Shown: positions 49,210-59,481 of the stretch, one piece after another
How the letters are laid out: each line of letters begins with the position of its first letter
Numbering within the stretch: the stretch's first letter is position 1
Assembly (NCBI GenBank): GCA_019113645.1
Contig: DXGZ01000127.1
Coordinates: forward strand, 1-64,000
Length of the DNA stretch: 64,000 nucleotides
Source of the DNA: Candidatus Mediterraneibacter vanvlietii
GTDB taxonomy: Bacteria; Bacillota; Clostridia; Lachnospirales; Lachnospiraceae
Direction of reading: 5' to 3'
The notes under the pieces: model-generated
The model's input: only the letters and a program-made list of their open reading frames with translations
What the model was told of the DNA's origin: nothing
Databases searched by the model: none
Position numbers and translations under genes: made by a program

Positions 49210-49967
49210 TTATAGATACGCACGCGCATTATGATGATGAGCAGTTTGACGGGGACAGAGAAGAACTGCTCGGCAGTATGGAGGCGGGTGGAGTCGGCCT
49301 GATTGTAAATGCGGGCTCCACCCTGGAATCCTGGAGCAGAATCGTGGAACTGACAGAGAAGTACCCGTTTCTCTATGGGGCCATCGGGATCCATCCGGAT
49401 GAAGCGGGCAGCTTAAGTGAAGAACGGATGCGGGAGATGGAAGAACTTCTCGACCGGGATAAGATCGTGGCAGTGGGAGAGATCGGGCTTGACTATTACT
49501 GGGATAAGGAGAATCACGACATCCAGAAAAAGTGGTTCATCCGTCAGCTTGAGACTGCCCGGAAGAAAGACATGCCGGTGATCATACACAGCCGGGAGGC
49601 CGCGGCAGATACCATGGAGATCATGAAAACGTACGCGGCCGGGATGCGGGCGGTCATCCACTGCTATTCCTATTCCCCTGAGATGGCGAAGGAATATGTG
49701 AAGATGGGGTATTATATCGGCGTGGGCGGCGTGGTCACATTTAAGAATGCAAAGAAACTCAAACAGGTCGTTGAGGAGCTTCCGCTGGAGTCCATTGTGC
49801 TGGAGACAGACTGCCCATATCTGGCGCCCGAGCCGTTCCGCGGAAAGAGGAACAGCTCTCTTTATCTTCCCTATGTGGCTGAAAAGATCGCGGAGATCAA
49901 AGGTCTGTCCGCGGAAGAGGTTGTGCGTCAGACTGAGGAAAACAGCAGGCAGCTGTATCGCCTTTGA
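49206..49967 (+). CDS. tatD: TatD-family DNase/hydrolase
   Basis: MIIDTHAHYDDEQFD, AVGEIGLDYYWD, ETDCPYLAPEPFRGKRN. Confidence 0.95.
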   Translation: MIIDTHAHYDDEQFDGDREELLGSMEAGGVGLIVNAGSTLESWSRIVELTEKYPFLYGAIGIHPDEAGSLSEERMREMEELLDRDKIVAVGEIGLDYYWDKENHDIQKKWFIRQLETARKKDMPVIIHSREAAADTMEIMKTYAAGMRAVIHCYSYSPEMAKEYVKMGYYIGVGGVVTFKNAKKLKQVVEELPLESIVLETDCPYLAPEPFRGKRNSSLYLPYVAEKIAEIKGLSAEEVVRQTEENSRQLYRL

Positions 49968-50011
49968 GAGGAGAATTATCTGAGACGAGACTTATTTGAG
50001 AGGAGACATAC

Positions 50012-50884
50012 ATGAAAGAACCTACACTTGGCAATCCGCAGAATACCATCGCGGTGCTTCAGAAATATCATTTTGTATTCCAGAAAAAGTTCGGCCAGAA
50101 CTTCCTGATCGATACGCATGTTCTGGATAAGATCATCCGCGCCGCGGAAATCGGAAGCGACGACTGTGTACTGGAGATCGGACCGGGAATCGGAACCATG
50201 ACACAGTACCTTGCCTGCGCGGCGAAGAAGGTCATTGCCGTAGAGATTGACCGCGCGCTGATCCCGATTCTTGAGGACACGCTGGACGGTTTTGACAACG
50301 TGCGCGTCATCAATGAAGATGTGCTGAAAGTGGACATCGCGGAACTGGCGGAGAAGGAAAACGGCGGAAAACCGATCAAAGTGGTTGCGAATCTCCCATA
50401 TTATATAACCACGCCGATTATCATGGGACTGTTCGAGAACCATGTGCCGCTGAAGAGCATTACGGTTATGGTGCAGAAAGAGGTGGCGGACCGGATGCAG
50501 GTCGGACCGGGAACAAAAGACTACGGCGCCCTCTCTCTGGCGGTGCAGTATTATGCCAAACCGTATATCGTGGCAAATGTGCCGCCGAACTGCTTTATGC
50601 CCCGGCCGAAGGTGGGATCCGCAGTGATCCGTCTGGAGCGTTACGAGGAGCCGCCGGTTGCGGTAAAGGATGAGAAACTGATGTTCCGGATTATCCGCGC
50701 TTCCTTCAATCAGAGGAGAAAAACACTGGTAAACGGGCTGAAAAACTCTCCGGAACTGGATTACACGAAGGAGGAGATCGAAGAAGCTGTCGAAAAACTG
50801 GGCAGGGGAATCAGTGTCCGCGGAGAGGCTCTGACCCTGAAAGAATTCGCAAAACTGGCCGATATTCTTCTCAAAATCAGATGA
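50012..50884 (+). CDS. rsmA: 16S rRNA (A1518/A1519) dimethyltransferase
   Basis: FQKKFGQNFLIDTHVLDKI, VLEIGPGIGTMTQYL, VANLPYYITTPIIM. Confidence 0.96.
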   Translation: MKEPTLGNPQNTIAVLQKYHFVFQKKFGQNFLIDTHVLDKIIRAAEIGSDDCVLEIGPGIGTMTQYLACAAKKVIAVEIDRALIPILEDTLDGFDNVRVINEDVLKVDIAELAEKENGGKPIKVVANLPYYITTPIIMGLFENHVPLKSITVMVQKEVADRMQVGPGTKDYGALSLAVQYYAKPYIVANVPPNCFMPRPKVGSAVIRLERYEEPPVAVKDEKLMFRIIRASFNQRRKTLVNGLKNSPELDYTKEEIEEAVEKLGRGISVRGEALTLKEFAKLADILLKIR

Positions 50885-50962
50885 TTTTATGCAATATTAA
50901 CATAAAACTGACATTGTGAGACGGTCAGTTCATAAATTTTTAATAGACAGTTAATTGTATAA

Positions 50963-51009
50963 AATCTCTATTTTTAGTATAATAAAAAGGTCATACAGAA
51001 ATAGAGATT
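50963..51009 (+). promoter_or_regulatory. Promoter region of citrate synthase gene within an 11 bp inverted repeat
   Basis: AATCTCTATTT (50963-50973) / AAATAGAGATT (50999-51009) flanking TAGTATAAT. Confidence 0.55.
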
Positions 51010-51035
51010 GAAGAAGAGAGAAGGAGGAGACGCTT

Positions 51036-52406
51036 ATGGCCAAGGACATTGACAGCATTTTTTTCGATATTACTCCACAGATTGAAGAACTAGCTCTCAA
51101 ATGTGAAACGAACAACGCGATTGACAAAGAACTGTATACAAAGTATGAGGTGAAGCGCGGTCTTCGCGATTTAAACGGAAAGGGAGTGCTTGCAGGACTG
51201 ACGAATGTTTCTGATGTCTGCGCTTCCAAGATTGTTGACGGAAAGTCAGTTCCGTGCGAAGGAAACCTTTATTACCGCGGTTATAATATCAAAGATCTTG
51301 TCAAAGGATTTCTGGATGCAAAACATCCCGGTTTTGAAGAAACGGCATATCTGTTGCTTTTCGGGGAACTTCCCAATAAAAAAGAATTAAAAGATTTTCA
51401 GAACATGCTCGCGGAACGCCGCATGCTCCCGCCTAATTTTACAAGGGACGTTATCATGAAGGCGCCCAGCCGCGATATGATGAACAGTATTACGAGAAGT
51501 ATCCTGCAGCTTTATTCTTATGATGCGAAAGCAGATGATACAAGCATTCCGAACGTGCTGCGCCAGTGCCTGAACCTGATCGCGCAGTTCCCGATGCTTA
51601 TGGTATACGGATATCATGCGTATAATTACAGGAGAGGCGAAGACCTCTATATCTACGCGCCGAAACCGGAGCTCTCAGCTGCGGAGAACATTCTCATGAT
51701 GCTCAGGGAAGACCGGCAGTATACAGATCTGGAGGCTAAGATCCTCGACATGGCGCTTGTGCTTCATATGGATCACGGCGGCGGAAACAACTCCACATTT
51801 ACCACGCACGTGGTTACATCTTCCGGAACAGATACATATTCTACAATCGCCGCTGCAATGGCTTCTCTGAAGGGACCGAAGCACGGCGGAGCGAACATCA
51901 AGGTAACCCAGATGTTTGATGATATGAAGAAGAATCTGACCGACTGGGAAGATGAAGATCAGATCCGGGCATACCTGGAAGCGCTTCTGGATAAGAAAGC
52001 CTTTGACAAAAAGGGCCTGATCTACGGAATGGGACATGCGGTATATTCCATTTCCGATCCGCGTGCGGATATTTTCAAGTCTTTTGTAAAACAGCTTGCA
52101 CATGAAAAAGGGCACGATGCGGAGTACGCGCTCTATGAGAAAGTAGAGCATATGGCTCCGGAGATCATCGGCGAGAAGCGCCGCATGTATAAGGGAGTTA
52201 ACGCCAATGTGGACTTCTACAGCGGCCTGGTGTACAGTATGCTGGATATTCCGTCATCACTGTATACGCCGATCTTCGCGGCTGCGCGTATTGTCGGATG
52301 GAGCGCCCACAGAATGGAAGAACTTCAAAATGTGGACAAGATCATACGTCCGGCCTACAAGCCGCTGGCACCGTATCGTGACTACATAAATTTGGATGAC
52401 AGGTAG
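51036..52406 (+). CDS. Citrate synthase
   Basis: YRGYNIKDLV, LHMDHGGGNNSTFTTHVVTSSGTDTYSTIAAAMASLKGPKHGGAN, GMGHAVYSISDPRA. Confidence 0.95.
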   Translation: MAKDIDSIFFDITPQIEELALKCETNNAIDKELYTKYEVKRGLRDLNGKGVLAGLTNVSDVCASKIVDGKSVPCEGNLYYRGYNIKDLVKGFLDAKHPGFEETAYLLLFGELPNKKELKDFQNMLAERRMLPPNFTRDVIMKAPSRDMMNSITRSILQLYSYDAKADDTSIPNVLRQCLNLIAQFPMLMVYGYHAYNYRRGEDLYIYAPKPELSAAENILMMLREDRQYTDLEAKILDMALVLHMDHGGGNNSTFTTHVVTSSGTDTYSTIAAAMASLKGPKHGGANIKVTQMFDDMKKNLTDWEDEDQIRAYLEALLDKKAFDKKGLIYGMGHAVYSISDPRADIFKSFVKQLAHEKGHDAEYALYEKVEHMAPEIIGEKRRMYKGVNANVDFYSGLVYSMLDIPSSLYTPIFAAARIVGWSAHRMEELQNVDKIIRPAYKPLAPYRDYINLDDR

Positions 52407-53350
52407 TGAGAAACATGAGAGATGAGTTTTATTTCCCGTCAAAGGATGGCAATACAGAGATTCATACAATCGAGTGGAAACCCGAGGGTGAAGTGAAGGC
52501 TGTCCTGCAGATCAGCCACGGAATGGTGGAATACATCGGACGATATGAGGAATTCGCGCAGTTTCTGTGCGGATACGGCTATTATGTCGTGGGGAATGAC
52601 CATCTCGGTCATGGCAAATCCATACAGTCCAGATCGGAATATGGATTTTTTAATGAGAAGTACGGAAATGCGTGCGTGCTGGGTGACATGCATACTCTGC
52701 GCCAGCGTATCCAGAAGAAATATCCCGATGTGCCCTACTTTATGCTGGGGCACAGCATGGGTTCCTCTCTGCTGAGGCAGTACATTCAGATGTATGGCCA
52801 CGGGCTGGACGGAGCTGTGCTGATGGGGACGGTGGCGGATCAGAGAAAAGCCCTTCTGCTGCTGGGAAAAAGACTCTGCCGGCTGATGGCGGCTGTGCGT
52901 GGGTGGCATTACCGGAGCAAACTGGTAGATCAGATGGCGATCGGAGGATACAATAAGAAATTCAAACCGGCCCATACACGGGCGGACTGGATCACCAGTG
53001 ACAGAACTCATCTGGAAGCTTATGTATCAGATCCGCTGTGCTCCTTTATGTTTACGGTGAACGCGTATTATAATATGTTCTCCGGCATGATCAGCATGCA
53101 GCGGAAAGAAAGCGTCTATATGATTCCAAAGGATCTGCCGATTCTGTTTGTGTCCGGAGCGGATGATCCTGTGGGAGAGTTCGGAAAAGGCGTCCGGAAG
53201 ATCTATGAGAAGTACAGGGCTGCGGGTATTCACGATGTGATGCTTCGCCTGTATACAGGCGACCGGCATGAGATACTCAATGAGACAGACCGGCAGCAGG
53301 TGTATGAAGATCTGCTGGAATGGTTTGAAGAACACAGGACGAAAAAATAA
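52406..53350 (+). CDS. Alpha/beta hydrolase (monoacylglycerol-lipase-like)
   Basis: QISHGMVEYIGRYEEFA, GNDHLGHGKS, MLGHSMGSSLLRQY. Confidence 0.9.
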   Translation: MRNMRDEFYFPSKDGNTEIHTIEWKPEGEVKAVLQISHGMVEYIGRYEEFAQFLCGYGYYVVGNDHLGHGKSIQSRSEYGFFNEKYGNACVLGDMHTLRQRIQKKYPDVPYFMLGHSMGSSLLRQYIQMYGHGLDGAVLMGTVADQRKALLLLGKRLCRLMAAVRGWHYRSKLVDQMAIGGYNKKFKPAHTRADWITSDRTHLEAYVSDPLCSFMFTVNAYYNMFSGMISMQRKESVYMIPKDLPILFVSGADDPVGEFGKGVRKIYEKYRAAGIHDVMLRLYTGDRHEILNETDRQQVYEDLLEWFEEHRTKK

Positions 53351-53370
53351 ATAAGAAATAAAAACAGACA

Positions 53371-53415
53371 ACGAAAACCCGCCAGCCTTTCGGCTGGCGG
53401 GTTTTCGTCGTTTTA
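53371..53415. terminator. Strong rho-independent terminator
   Basis: ACGAAAACCCGCCAGCC-tttc-GGCTGGCGGGTTTTCGT followed by cgTTTTatt, 17 bp perfect stem. Confidence 0.93.
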
Positions 53416-53619
53416 TTAGTTATCTAAAGGAATGAGAGTAAAGTGTGGCACCATCTCGGTACCTGAACTTTATGAGGGGGGAAAGATAGTTGTTATCGTT
53501 TATCAACTATCTGGTATTCAGTATAATGGGAAAATGTGACAAAAATATGAGTGAATTATGAAAGAACACGAAAAATTCTAAACTAACACTAAAATAAATA
53601 TAAAACAGAAAGAGTTCGG

Positions 53620-54035
53620 CTATTTATTTATTAGTTTCTCGTCCGAATTGCACCCAATCCACTCCTGAACATCTTCGATGCTGGCTTTTGCTCCCTTGGC
53701 GATTGTCTCAATCGATACATTCATTGCGTAAAGTCTTTTTGCAGTTTCTTTTGCTTCGGCGGCACGGCCCTCCTCAATTCCGGCGGTACGGCCCTCCTCG
53801 ATTCCGGCGGCGCGGCCCTCCTCAATTCCGGCGGCGCGGCCCTCCTCAATTCCGGCGGTACGGCCCTCCTCAATTCCAGCGGCATGGCCGTCTTCCCAGG
53901 CGGCTTCCCGTTCCTGCCGCATATGCTTTTCCTGATCGTATTCAAAAATACTCATTTCCTTCGCCTCCGCTTTATGTTTCTTCAGAAATTGGATTTAAAG
54001 GTCCGGTTTACAGTTACAGTGGATTCGTTTGCCAT
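53620..54035 (-). pseudogene. Internally deleted Rpn-family (PD-(D/E)XK recombination-promoting nuclease) remnant
   Basis: Minus strand: RBS + MANESTVTVNRTFKSNF* (54035-53982) then, in another frame, FLKKHKAEAKEMSIFEYDQEKHMRQEREAAWEDG + six GIEEGR heptads. Confidence 0.7.
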
Positions 54036-54288
54036 AGAAAAGCCTCCTTTTTAATTGTGGTGCAAAGAGGCTGTTTCATCCGATGCTTTTCCACTTAGCC
54101 ATTGCCTGTCCGCATCTGAAAAACCTCTCTGCTTTTGTTGATTGGGAATAAAAGCATTGAGATTTTCCTGAATGTGATTAGAACTTTTGATGGGCTAATT
54201 GCCTTTTGAGAATAAAAACATGCTGGAAATGATTAATGCTTTACGAGTATCTTAGCACAAAAAGGGCTGTAATACCAGAAAAATATGC

Positions 54289-54461
54289 AGCTATTTAGTT
54301 AATCAGGTTCGCTGACTTTTAGAGGCAATATTTCCGAAAACAGGAGAGCATTTTAAGACGTATTCTGCGGAGCCGGAGGGTATGTTCAGGGCTCCGCTCC
54401 AGGGCCTAAGTGAATCTAAAAAGTTCCGGGCATGGACTAAATGCAAGGACAGCCGGCGCTC
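54289..54461. repeat. Copy D: half element in opposite orientation
   Basis: CTATTTAGTT..TCAGGTTCGCTGACTTTT...ATATTTCCGAAAACAGG..GCATTTTAAGACGTATTCTGC matches the reverse complement of copy A right arm. Confidence 0.82.
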
Positions 54462-54577
54462 ATTATACTTCACAAAAACGAGGAATCAAGGTCGGGTAGT
54501 ATTTCCTTCGGAAATCTCCACCCTTCCCCTGACTCCTCATTTTTGTTCTGAGACGCTTTCAATAATGCTCCGGGAAT
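54452..54577. repeat. Additional imperfect inverted repeat adjoining copy D
   Basis: CCGGCGCTCATTATACTTCACAAAAACGAGGAATCAAGG vs right arm CTGACTCCTCATTTTTGTTCTGAGACGC..CAATAATGCTCCGG. Confidence 0.65.
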
Positions 54578-54660
54578 AAATACACATTGCCCGTGCAAAA
54601 CGGCGCGTCTTGAAGACCTTATTATTTGTAAAACCTTCCGGCCGCGCCTTTGTTTTCTTC

Positions 54661-55000
54661 AGGCTGTTTATTCATTAACTTCCCCTCTGAAGCGACCAGA
54701 AAACAGCCCCATTTCAAAATACTTTCTGCGGGGAGGGAGACTGTGGACGGTTGACTTCGGAGGGGGATTAGGCAAACTTGGAGTTCCGGGGAGGGACGTT
54801 GAGGCAGGCGGTGAGATTGTTTGAGCGTAGCGAGTTGCTCACCGACTGTCTCTGCTTTTAGTCCGTCCCCGGAACTCCTTAGTTTCCCTTATCCCCTGGA
54901 GCGGAAGCCGCCCACAATCCCCCTCCCAGCAGAATACGTCTTGTAAATCCACTCTGTTTTCGTCCGATTTGAAACCGGTAATTATTGATCTAAACAGCGG
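54661..55000. repeat. Copy C (complete) of the long inverted-repeat intergenic element
   Basis: CTGCGGGGAGGGAG...CTCCCAGCAG; AAACTTGGAGTTCCGGGG.../CCCCGGAACTCCTTAGTTT; GGCAGGCGGTGAG/CTCACCGACTGTC. Confidence 0.88.
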
Positions 55001-55199
55001 GACTGTTACATACTTTGCAACCGGCTATGGATTGTGTTATTCTATAAGAGTGTCAACAGGAGTATTTTCTTAAAGAGAGAAGAAGTCAACCGTTCAGCCA
55101 CGGATCTGTTCACTGGAAAAATCATGCGGCTATGATGTGTTGTTTCCGGGACAGTCATTTGTCTGAACTGTTACAGAAAAATAAGCAGGAGGAGTCAGT

Positions 55200-56669
55200 G
55201 TGAGATTAGATAAATTACTGGAACGTCTGGAGTATAAAGTGGCACAGGGGAGCGACGAGATGGAGGTAACAACCCTTGTCAATGATTCCAGAAAAGTGGA
55301 GAAGGGATCTGTTTTTGTCTGCATCAGCGGTGCGGTATCGGACGGACATAAGTACATCCCGGATGTTGTGGAAAAAGGAGCGGCTGCGGTTATTGTGGAG
55401 CAGGATGTATCCGTGCCGGAGCATGTGACAGTGATCCGCGTGGAGGATACAAGATATGCGCTTGCTCTTATGTCAGCAGCGTACTTCGGATATCCGGCAG
55501 AGAAACTGAAGATTATCGGAATCACCGGGACGAAAGGAAAGACAACTACGACCTATATGATCAAATCGATTCTTGACAGTGTGGGACACAAAGTCGGACT
55601 GATCGGAACCATCGAAGCGATTATCGGAGATGAGAAGATCCCGGCAGCGAATACTACGCCTGAGTCATTCACCATTCACCAGTATTTTGCAAAGATGGTG
55701 GAAGCAGGATGCGACTGTGTTGTGATGGAAGTGTCTTCCCAGGGGCTGATGCTTCACAGGACAGCGGGAATCCCCTTTGAGATCGGTATATTTACGAATC
55801 TGGGGCGTGATCATATCGGTCCGAATGAACACAAGGATTTCGATGATTATAAACGGTGCAAGGGACTTCTGTTCAAACAGTGCCGTCTCGGGATTGCAAA
55901 TGTGGATGACCAGTATTTCCACGATGTATTTCAGGGGGCAACGTGTAAGGTGGAGACCTTCGGATTCTCAGAGGAAGCGGATCTCAGAGCTCAGGATGTG
56001 AAACTGGTATCCAGACCGGGCTATCTTGGAGTTGCCTATCATGTGACTGGACTGATGGATTTCGATGTGGAGATCGATATCCCGGGAACATTCAGCGTCT
56101 ACAACTCGCTTACCGCAATCTCGGTATGCCGTCATTTCGGCGTGCCGGTTGAGAAGATCCAGGACGCTCTGAAGAAGGCAAAGGTAAAAGGGCGTATCGA
56201 GATGATCAAGGTATCTGACGAGTTTACGCTGATGATTGATTATGCGCACAATGCAATGAGTCTTGAAAGTCTGCTGACAACGCTGAAGGAATATCAGCCC
56301 AAAAGACTTGTGTGCCTGTTCGGCTGCGGCGGAAACCGTTCAAAGGAGCGGCGCTATGAGATGGGCGAGGTGTCCGGAAGACTTGCTGACCTTACGATTA
56401 TCACTTCCGATAACCCGCGGTTCGAGGAGCCTCAGGCGATTATCGATGATATCAAAGTCGGAATCGGAAAGACAGATGGAAAATACGTGGAGATCTGCGA
56501 CCGGAAAGAAGCGATCAAATACGCGATTGGTCACGGACAGCCGGGAGATGTTATCGTACTGGCGGGAAAAGGCCATGAGGATTATCAGGAGATCAGAGGC
56601 GTGAAGCATCCGATGGATGAGCGGGTGCTGATCGCGGAAGTGTTAGAGGAGTTAAAAGAAGGAAAATAA
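55200..56669 (+). CDS. murE: UDP-N-acetylmuramyl-tripeptide synthetase
   Basis: GITGTKGKTTTTYMIKSIL, VMEVSSQGLMLHRTAG, IDYAHNAMSLESLL; GTG start at 55200. Confidence 0.94.
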   Translation: MRLDKLLERLEYKVAQGSDEMEVTTLVNDSRKVEKGSVFVCISGAVSDGHKYIPDVVEKGAAAVIVEQDVSVPEHVTVIRVEDTRYALALMSAAYFGYPAEKLKIIGITGTKGKTTTTYMIKSILDSVGHKVGLIGTIEAIIGDEKIPAANTTPESFTIHQYFAKMVEAGCDCVVMEVSSQGLMLHRTAGIPFEIGIFTNLGRDHIGPNEHKDFDDYKRCKGLLFKQCRLGIANVDDQYFHDVFQGATCKVETFGFSEEADLRAQDVKLVSRPGYLGVAYHVTGLMDFDVEIDIPGTFSVYNSLTAISVCRHFGVPVEKIQDALKKAKVKGRIEMIKVSDEFTLMIDYAHNAMSLESLLTTLKEYQPKRLVCLFGCGGNRSKERRYEMGEVSGRLADLTIITSDNPRFEEPQAIIDDIKVGIGKTDGKYVEICDRKEAIKYAIGHGQPGDVIVLAGKGHEDYQEIRGVKHPMDERVLIAEVLEELKEGK

Positions 56670-56673
56670 TCTG

Positions 56674-58893
56674 GTGTTTGCAGACGTTATTATAGACATT
56701 CAAAACGAAAAACTGGACAGAATCTTTCAGTACCGGATTCCGCAGGAGATTGAGAACCGGCTGGAGGCGGGAATGGAAGTGATCGTGCCGTTCGGAAAAG
56801 GAAACCGTCAGATGAAAGGCTATGTGACGGGGATATCGGAAACCTGCGATTATGACCTGTCGAAAGTAAAAGACATTATCGCTATCTCTGAGAAAGGCGT
56901 GGAGATCGAGGCGAAACTGATCGCTTTGGCTGCCTGGATGAAAGAGAATTACGGCGGTACGATGATCCAGGCGCTTAAAACCGTGCTCCCGATCAGGCAG
57001 AAAGAGAACGCGAAGATGAAAAAGCGTCTCCGCCTGCTGCTTGATAAGGAGACGGGAACCCGGCAGCTCCATTATTATCTGGAGAAGAGTCAGAAAGCGC
57101 GTGCGAGACTGATGGCAGCCCTTTTAGATGACGAGATACTGGAGTATGAGCTTGTCACGAAGAAGCTGAATATCACGCTGCCGGTGATTCGCGCGCTGGA
57201 GGAGCAGGGCGTGCTTGCCATTGAATCAGAGCAGGTGTTCCGAAATCCTGTGAAACAGGAAGAACAGAAGGAGCATTCGATCGAGTACACGCCGGAACAG
57301 AGCCGTGTGATTGAAAGCTTCCGGAAAGATTATGCGGAAGGAATCCGGCGGACCTATCTGATTCATGGTGTGACGGGAAGCGGAAAAACAGAAGTCTATA
57401 TGGAGATGATCCGACAGGCGGTGGATGAAGGGAAACAGGCGATCGTGCTGATCCCGGAAATTGCCCTGACCTATCAGACTGTGATGCGGTTTTACCGCCG
57501 TTTCGGGGACCGGGTGTCGATTATGAATTCCCGGCTCTCCGCGGGGGAGAGGTATGACCAGATGATGCGTGCGCGGGCGGGGAAGGTCGATGTGATGATC
57601 GGTCCCAGATCCGCGCTGTTTACACCGTTTCCGGATCTGGGGCTGATCGTGATCGATGAGGAGCATGAGCCGACTTATAAAAGCGAGCAGACGCCCCGTT
57701 ACCATGCCAGGGAGACGGCAATCCGCAGGGCGCAGATGGAGAATGCCAGCGTGGTACTGGGGAGCGCGACCCCTTCCATGGAAGCCATGTACCGTGCGAG
57801 GAGGGGAGAATATGTTCTCTTTGAGATGAAGAACCGCTCCCGGATGCAGAGTATGGCGGAAGTATATACGGCAGATATGCGGGAAGAATTAAAGAGTGGC
57901 AACCGTTCGATCTTAAGCCGGAAACTGCAGGAACTGATGCAGGAGAGACTGGAGAAAAAAGAACAGACCATGCTGTTTCTGAACCGGCGAGGTTACTCCG
58001 GGTTTGTCTCCTGCAGGGAATGCGGTCATGTGATTAAGTGCCCGCACTGCAGTGTGTCCCTGTCCGTACACAGGGACGGGAAGATGCGGTGCCATTACTG
58101 CGGGTATGAGCAGCCCAGAGTGGATGCGTGTCCGGAGTGCGGGTCACGGCATATCGGCGAGTTCCGGGCAGGAACCCAGCAGATCGAGGAGATTGTCAGG
58201 ACAACATTCCCCGGGGCGCGGGTGCTCAGAATGGACATGGATACGACCCGGCAGAAGGACGCCCACGAGAAGATCCTGTCCGCATTTGCCAATGAGGAGG
58301 CGGACATCCTTGTGGGAACGCAGATGATCGTAAAGGGGCATGATTTTCCGAACGTGACCCTGGTCGGAGTTCTCGCCGCAGATCTGTCCCTCTATACGGA
58401 TGATTACCGGTCCGGAGAGCGGACATTTCAGCTGCTGACCCAGGCGGTGGGACGCGCGGGAAGAGGCGAGCGCCGCGGCGAGGCGGTGATCCAGACTTAC
58501 AGCCCGGATCACTACGCGATTCAGGCGTCGGCGGCTCAGGACTATGAGTCATTCTATCAGGAGGAGATCCGTTACCGGGAGCTGATGGGATATCCGCCGG
58601 CAGAAGAACTGCTGGCAGTTCATGTGTCATGCGAGGACGAGGAACTTCTGGAGAGAGGATGCCACTATCTGAAAGAATACATTCTTATGGCGAAAGGCAG
58701 ACTTGAGGTTCGCGTGATCGGACCGGCGAGCCCGGGCATTGACAAGATTAAAGATGTCTATCGAAGAGTCATATATATGAAAGCTCCGCAATACGATGTT
58801 TTAATAAAGATGAAAGACAGGCTGGAGCAGTACATTGAGATTAATTCGGGATTTGACAAGATGAGAATACAGTTTGACTTCAATCCCATGTAG
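56674..58893 (+). CDS. priA: Primosomal protein N' (replication restart helicase)
   Basis: IHGVTGSGKTEVYMEMI, VIDEEHEPTYKSEQTPRYHARE, zinc motifs CRECGHVIKCPHCSVSL. Confidence 0.97.
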   Translation: MFADVIIDIQNEKLDRIFQYRIPQEIENRLEAGMEVIVPFGKGNRQMKGYVTGISETCDYDLSKVKDIIAISEKGVEIEAKLIALAAWMKENYGGTMIQALKTVLPIRQKENAKMKKRLRLLLDKETGTRQLHYYLEKSQKARARLMAALLDDEILEYELVTKKLNITLPVIRALEEQGVLAIESEQVFRNPVKQEEQKEHSIEYTPEQSRVIESFRKDYAEGIRRTYLIHGVTGSGKTEVYMEMIRQAVDEGKQAIVLIPEIALTYQTVMRFYRRFGDRVSIMNSRLSAGERYDQMMRARAGKVDVMIGPRSALFTPFPDLGLIVIDEEHEPTYKSEQTPRYHARETAIRRAQMENASVVLGSATPSMEAMYRARRGEYVLFEMKNRSRMQSMAEVYTADMREELKSGNRSILSRKLQELMQERLEKKEQTMLFLNRRGYSGFVSCRECGHVIKCPHCSVSLSVHRDGKMRCHYCGYEQPRVDACPECGSRHIGEFRAGTQQIEEIVRTTFPGARVLRMDMDTTRQKDAHEKILSAFANEEADILVGTQMIVKGHDFPNVTLVGVLAADLSLYTDDYRSGERTFQLLTQAVGRAGRGERRGEAVIQTYSPDHYAIQASAAQDYESFYQEEIRYRELMGYPPAEELLAVHVSCEDEELLERGCHYLKEYILMAKGRLEVRVIGPASPGIDKIKDVYRRVIYMKAPQYDVLIKMKDRLEQYIEINSGFDKMRIQFDFNPM

Positions 58894-58962
58894 AGCAGAC
58901 GAAGAAGACAAGGCTGCTTAAAGAAAAAATGACAAAACACAAAAGTGAAAAAGGAGGAAATT

Positions 58963-59463
58963 ATGGCAATCAGAGAAATCAGAGAGATTGGTGACGACAT
59001 ATTGACAAAACAGTGCAAGGATGTTCCGAAGATGACGCTTCGGACAAAGATCCTGATCGGGGATATGCTGGAGACAATGTATGACAAATGCGGAGTCGGC
59101 CTTGCGGCGCCTCAGGTTGGAGTGCTCAAGAAGATCGTTGTAATCGATGTGGGTGAAGGCCCGATCGTGCTGATCAACCCGGAGATTATCGGTACAGAAG
59201 GCGAGCAGACCGGGGAGGAAGGATGCTTAAGCGTTCCCGGAAAATGGGGAATTGTGACCCGTCCGGAGAAGGTGAAAGTCCGCGCGTACAATCAGGAGAT
59301 GGAACTCTTTGAGATGGAAGGGGAAGGGCTTCTCGCCCGCGCGTTCTGCCATGAGATCGACCATCTTCACGGAGAACTGTATGTAGATAAAACCCAGGAC
59401 GGACTCCACGATGTGACTTATGATGATCCAGCGGAGGACGAAGAGGAAGAAACGGAAGAGTAA
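58963..59463 (+). CDS. def: Peptide deformylase
   Basis: GVGLAAPQVGV, GEEGCLSVPG, CHEIDHLHGELYVD. Confidence 0.96.
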   Translation: MAIREIREIGDDILTKQCKDVPKMTLRTKILIGDMLETMYDKCGVGLAAPQVGVLKKIVVIDVGEGPIVLINPEIIGTEGEQTGEEGCLSVPGKWGIVTRPEKVKVRAYNQEMELFEMEGEGLLARAFCHEIDHLHGELYVDKTQDGLHDVTYDDPAEDEEEETEE

Positions 59464-59481
59464 GAACAGGAGGCGAAGCCG

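Noticed and set aside
53755-53895. Possible CRISPR-like or intergenic tandem array
   Set aside because: 21 bp units are contiguous, without spacers, and in frame as GIEEGR heptads of an Rpn-type tail, so this is a coding microsatellite.
54382-54579. 65 aa + strand ORF
   Set aside because: Falls across half copy D and the adjoining inverted repeat; no RBS or homology seen.
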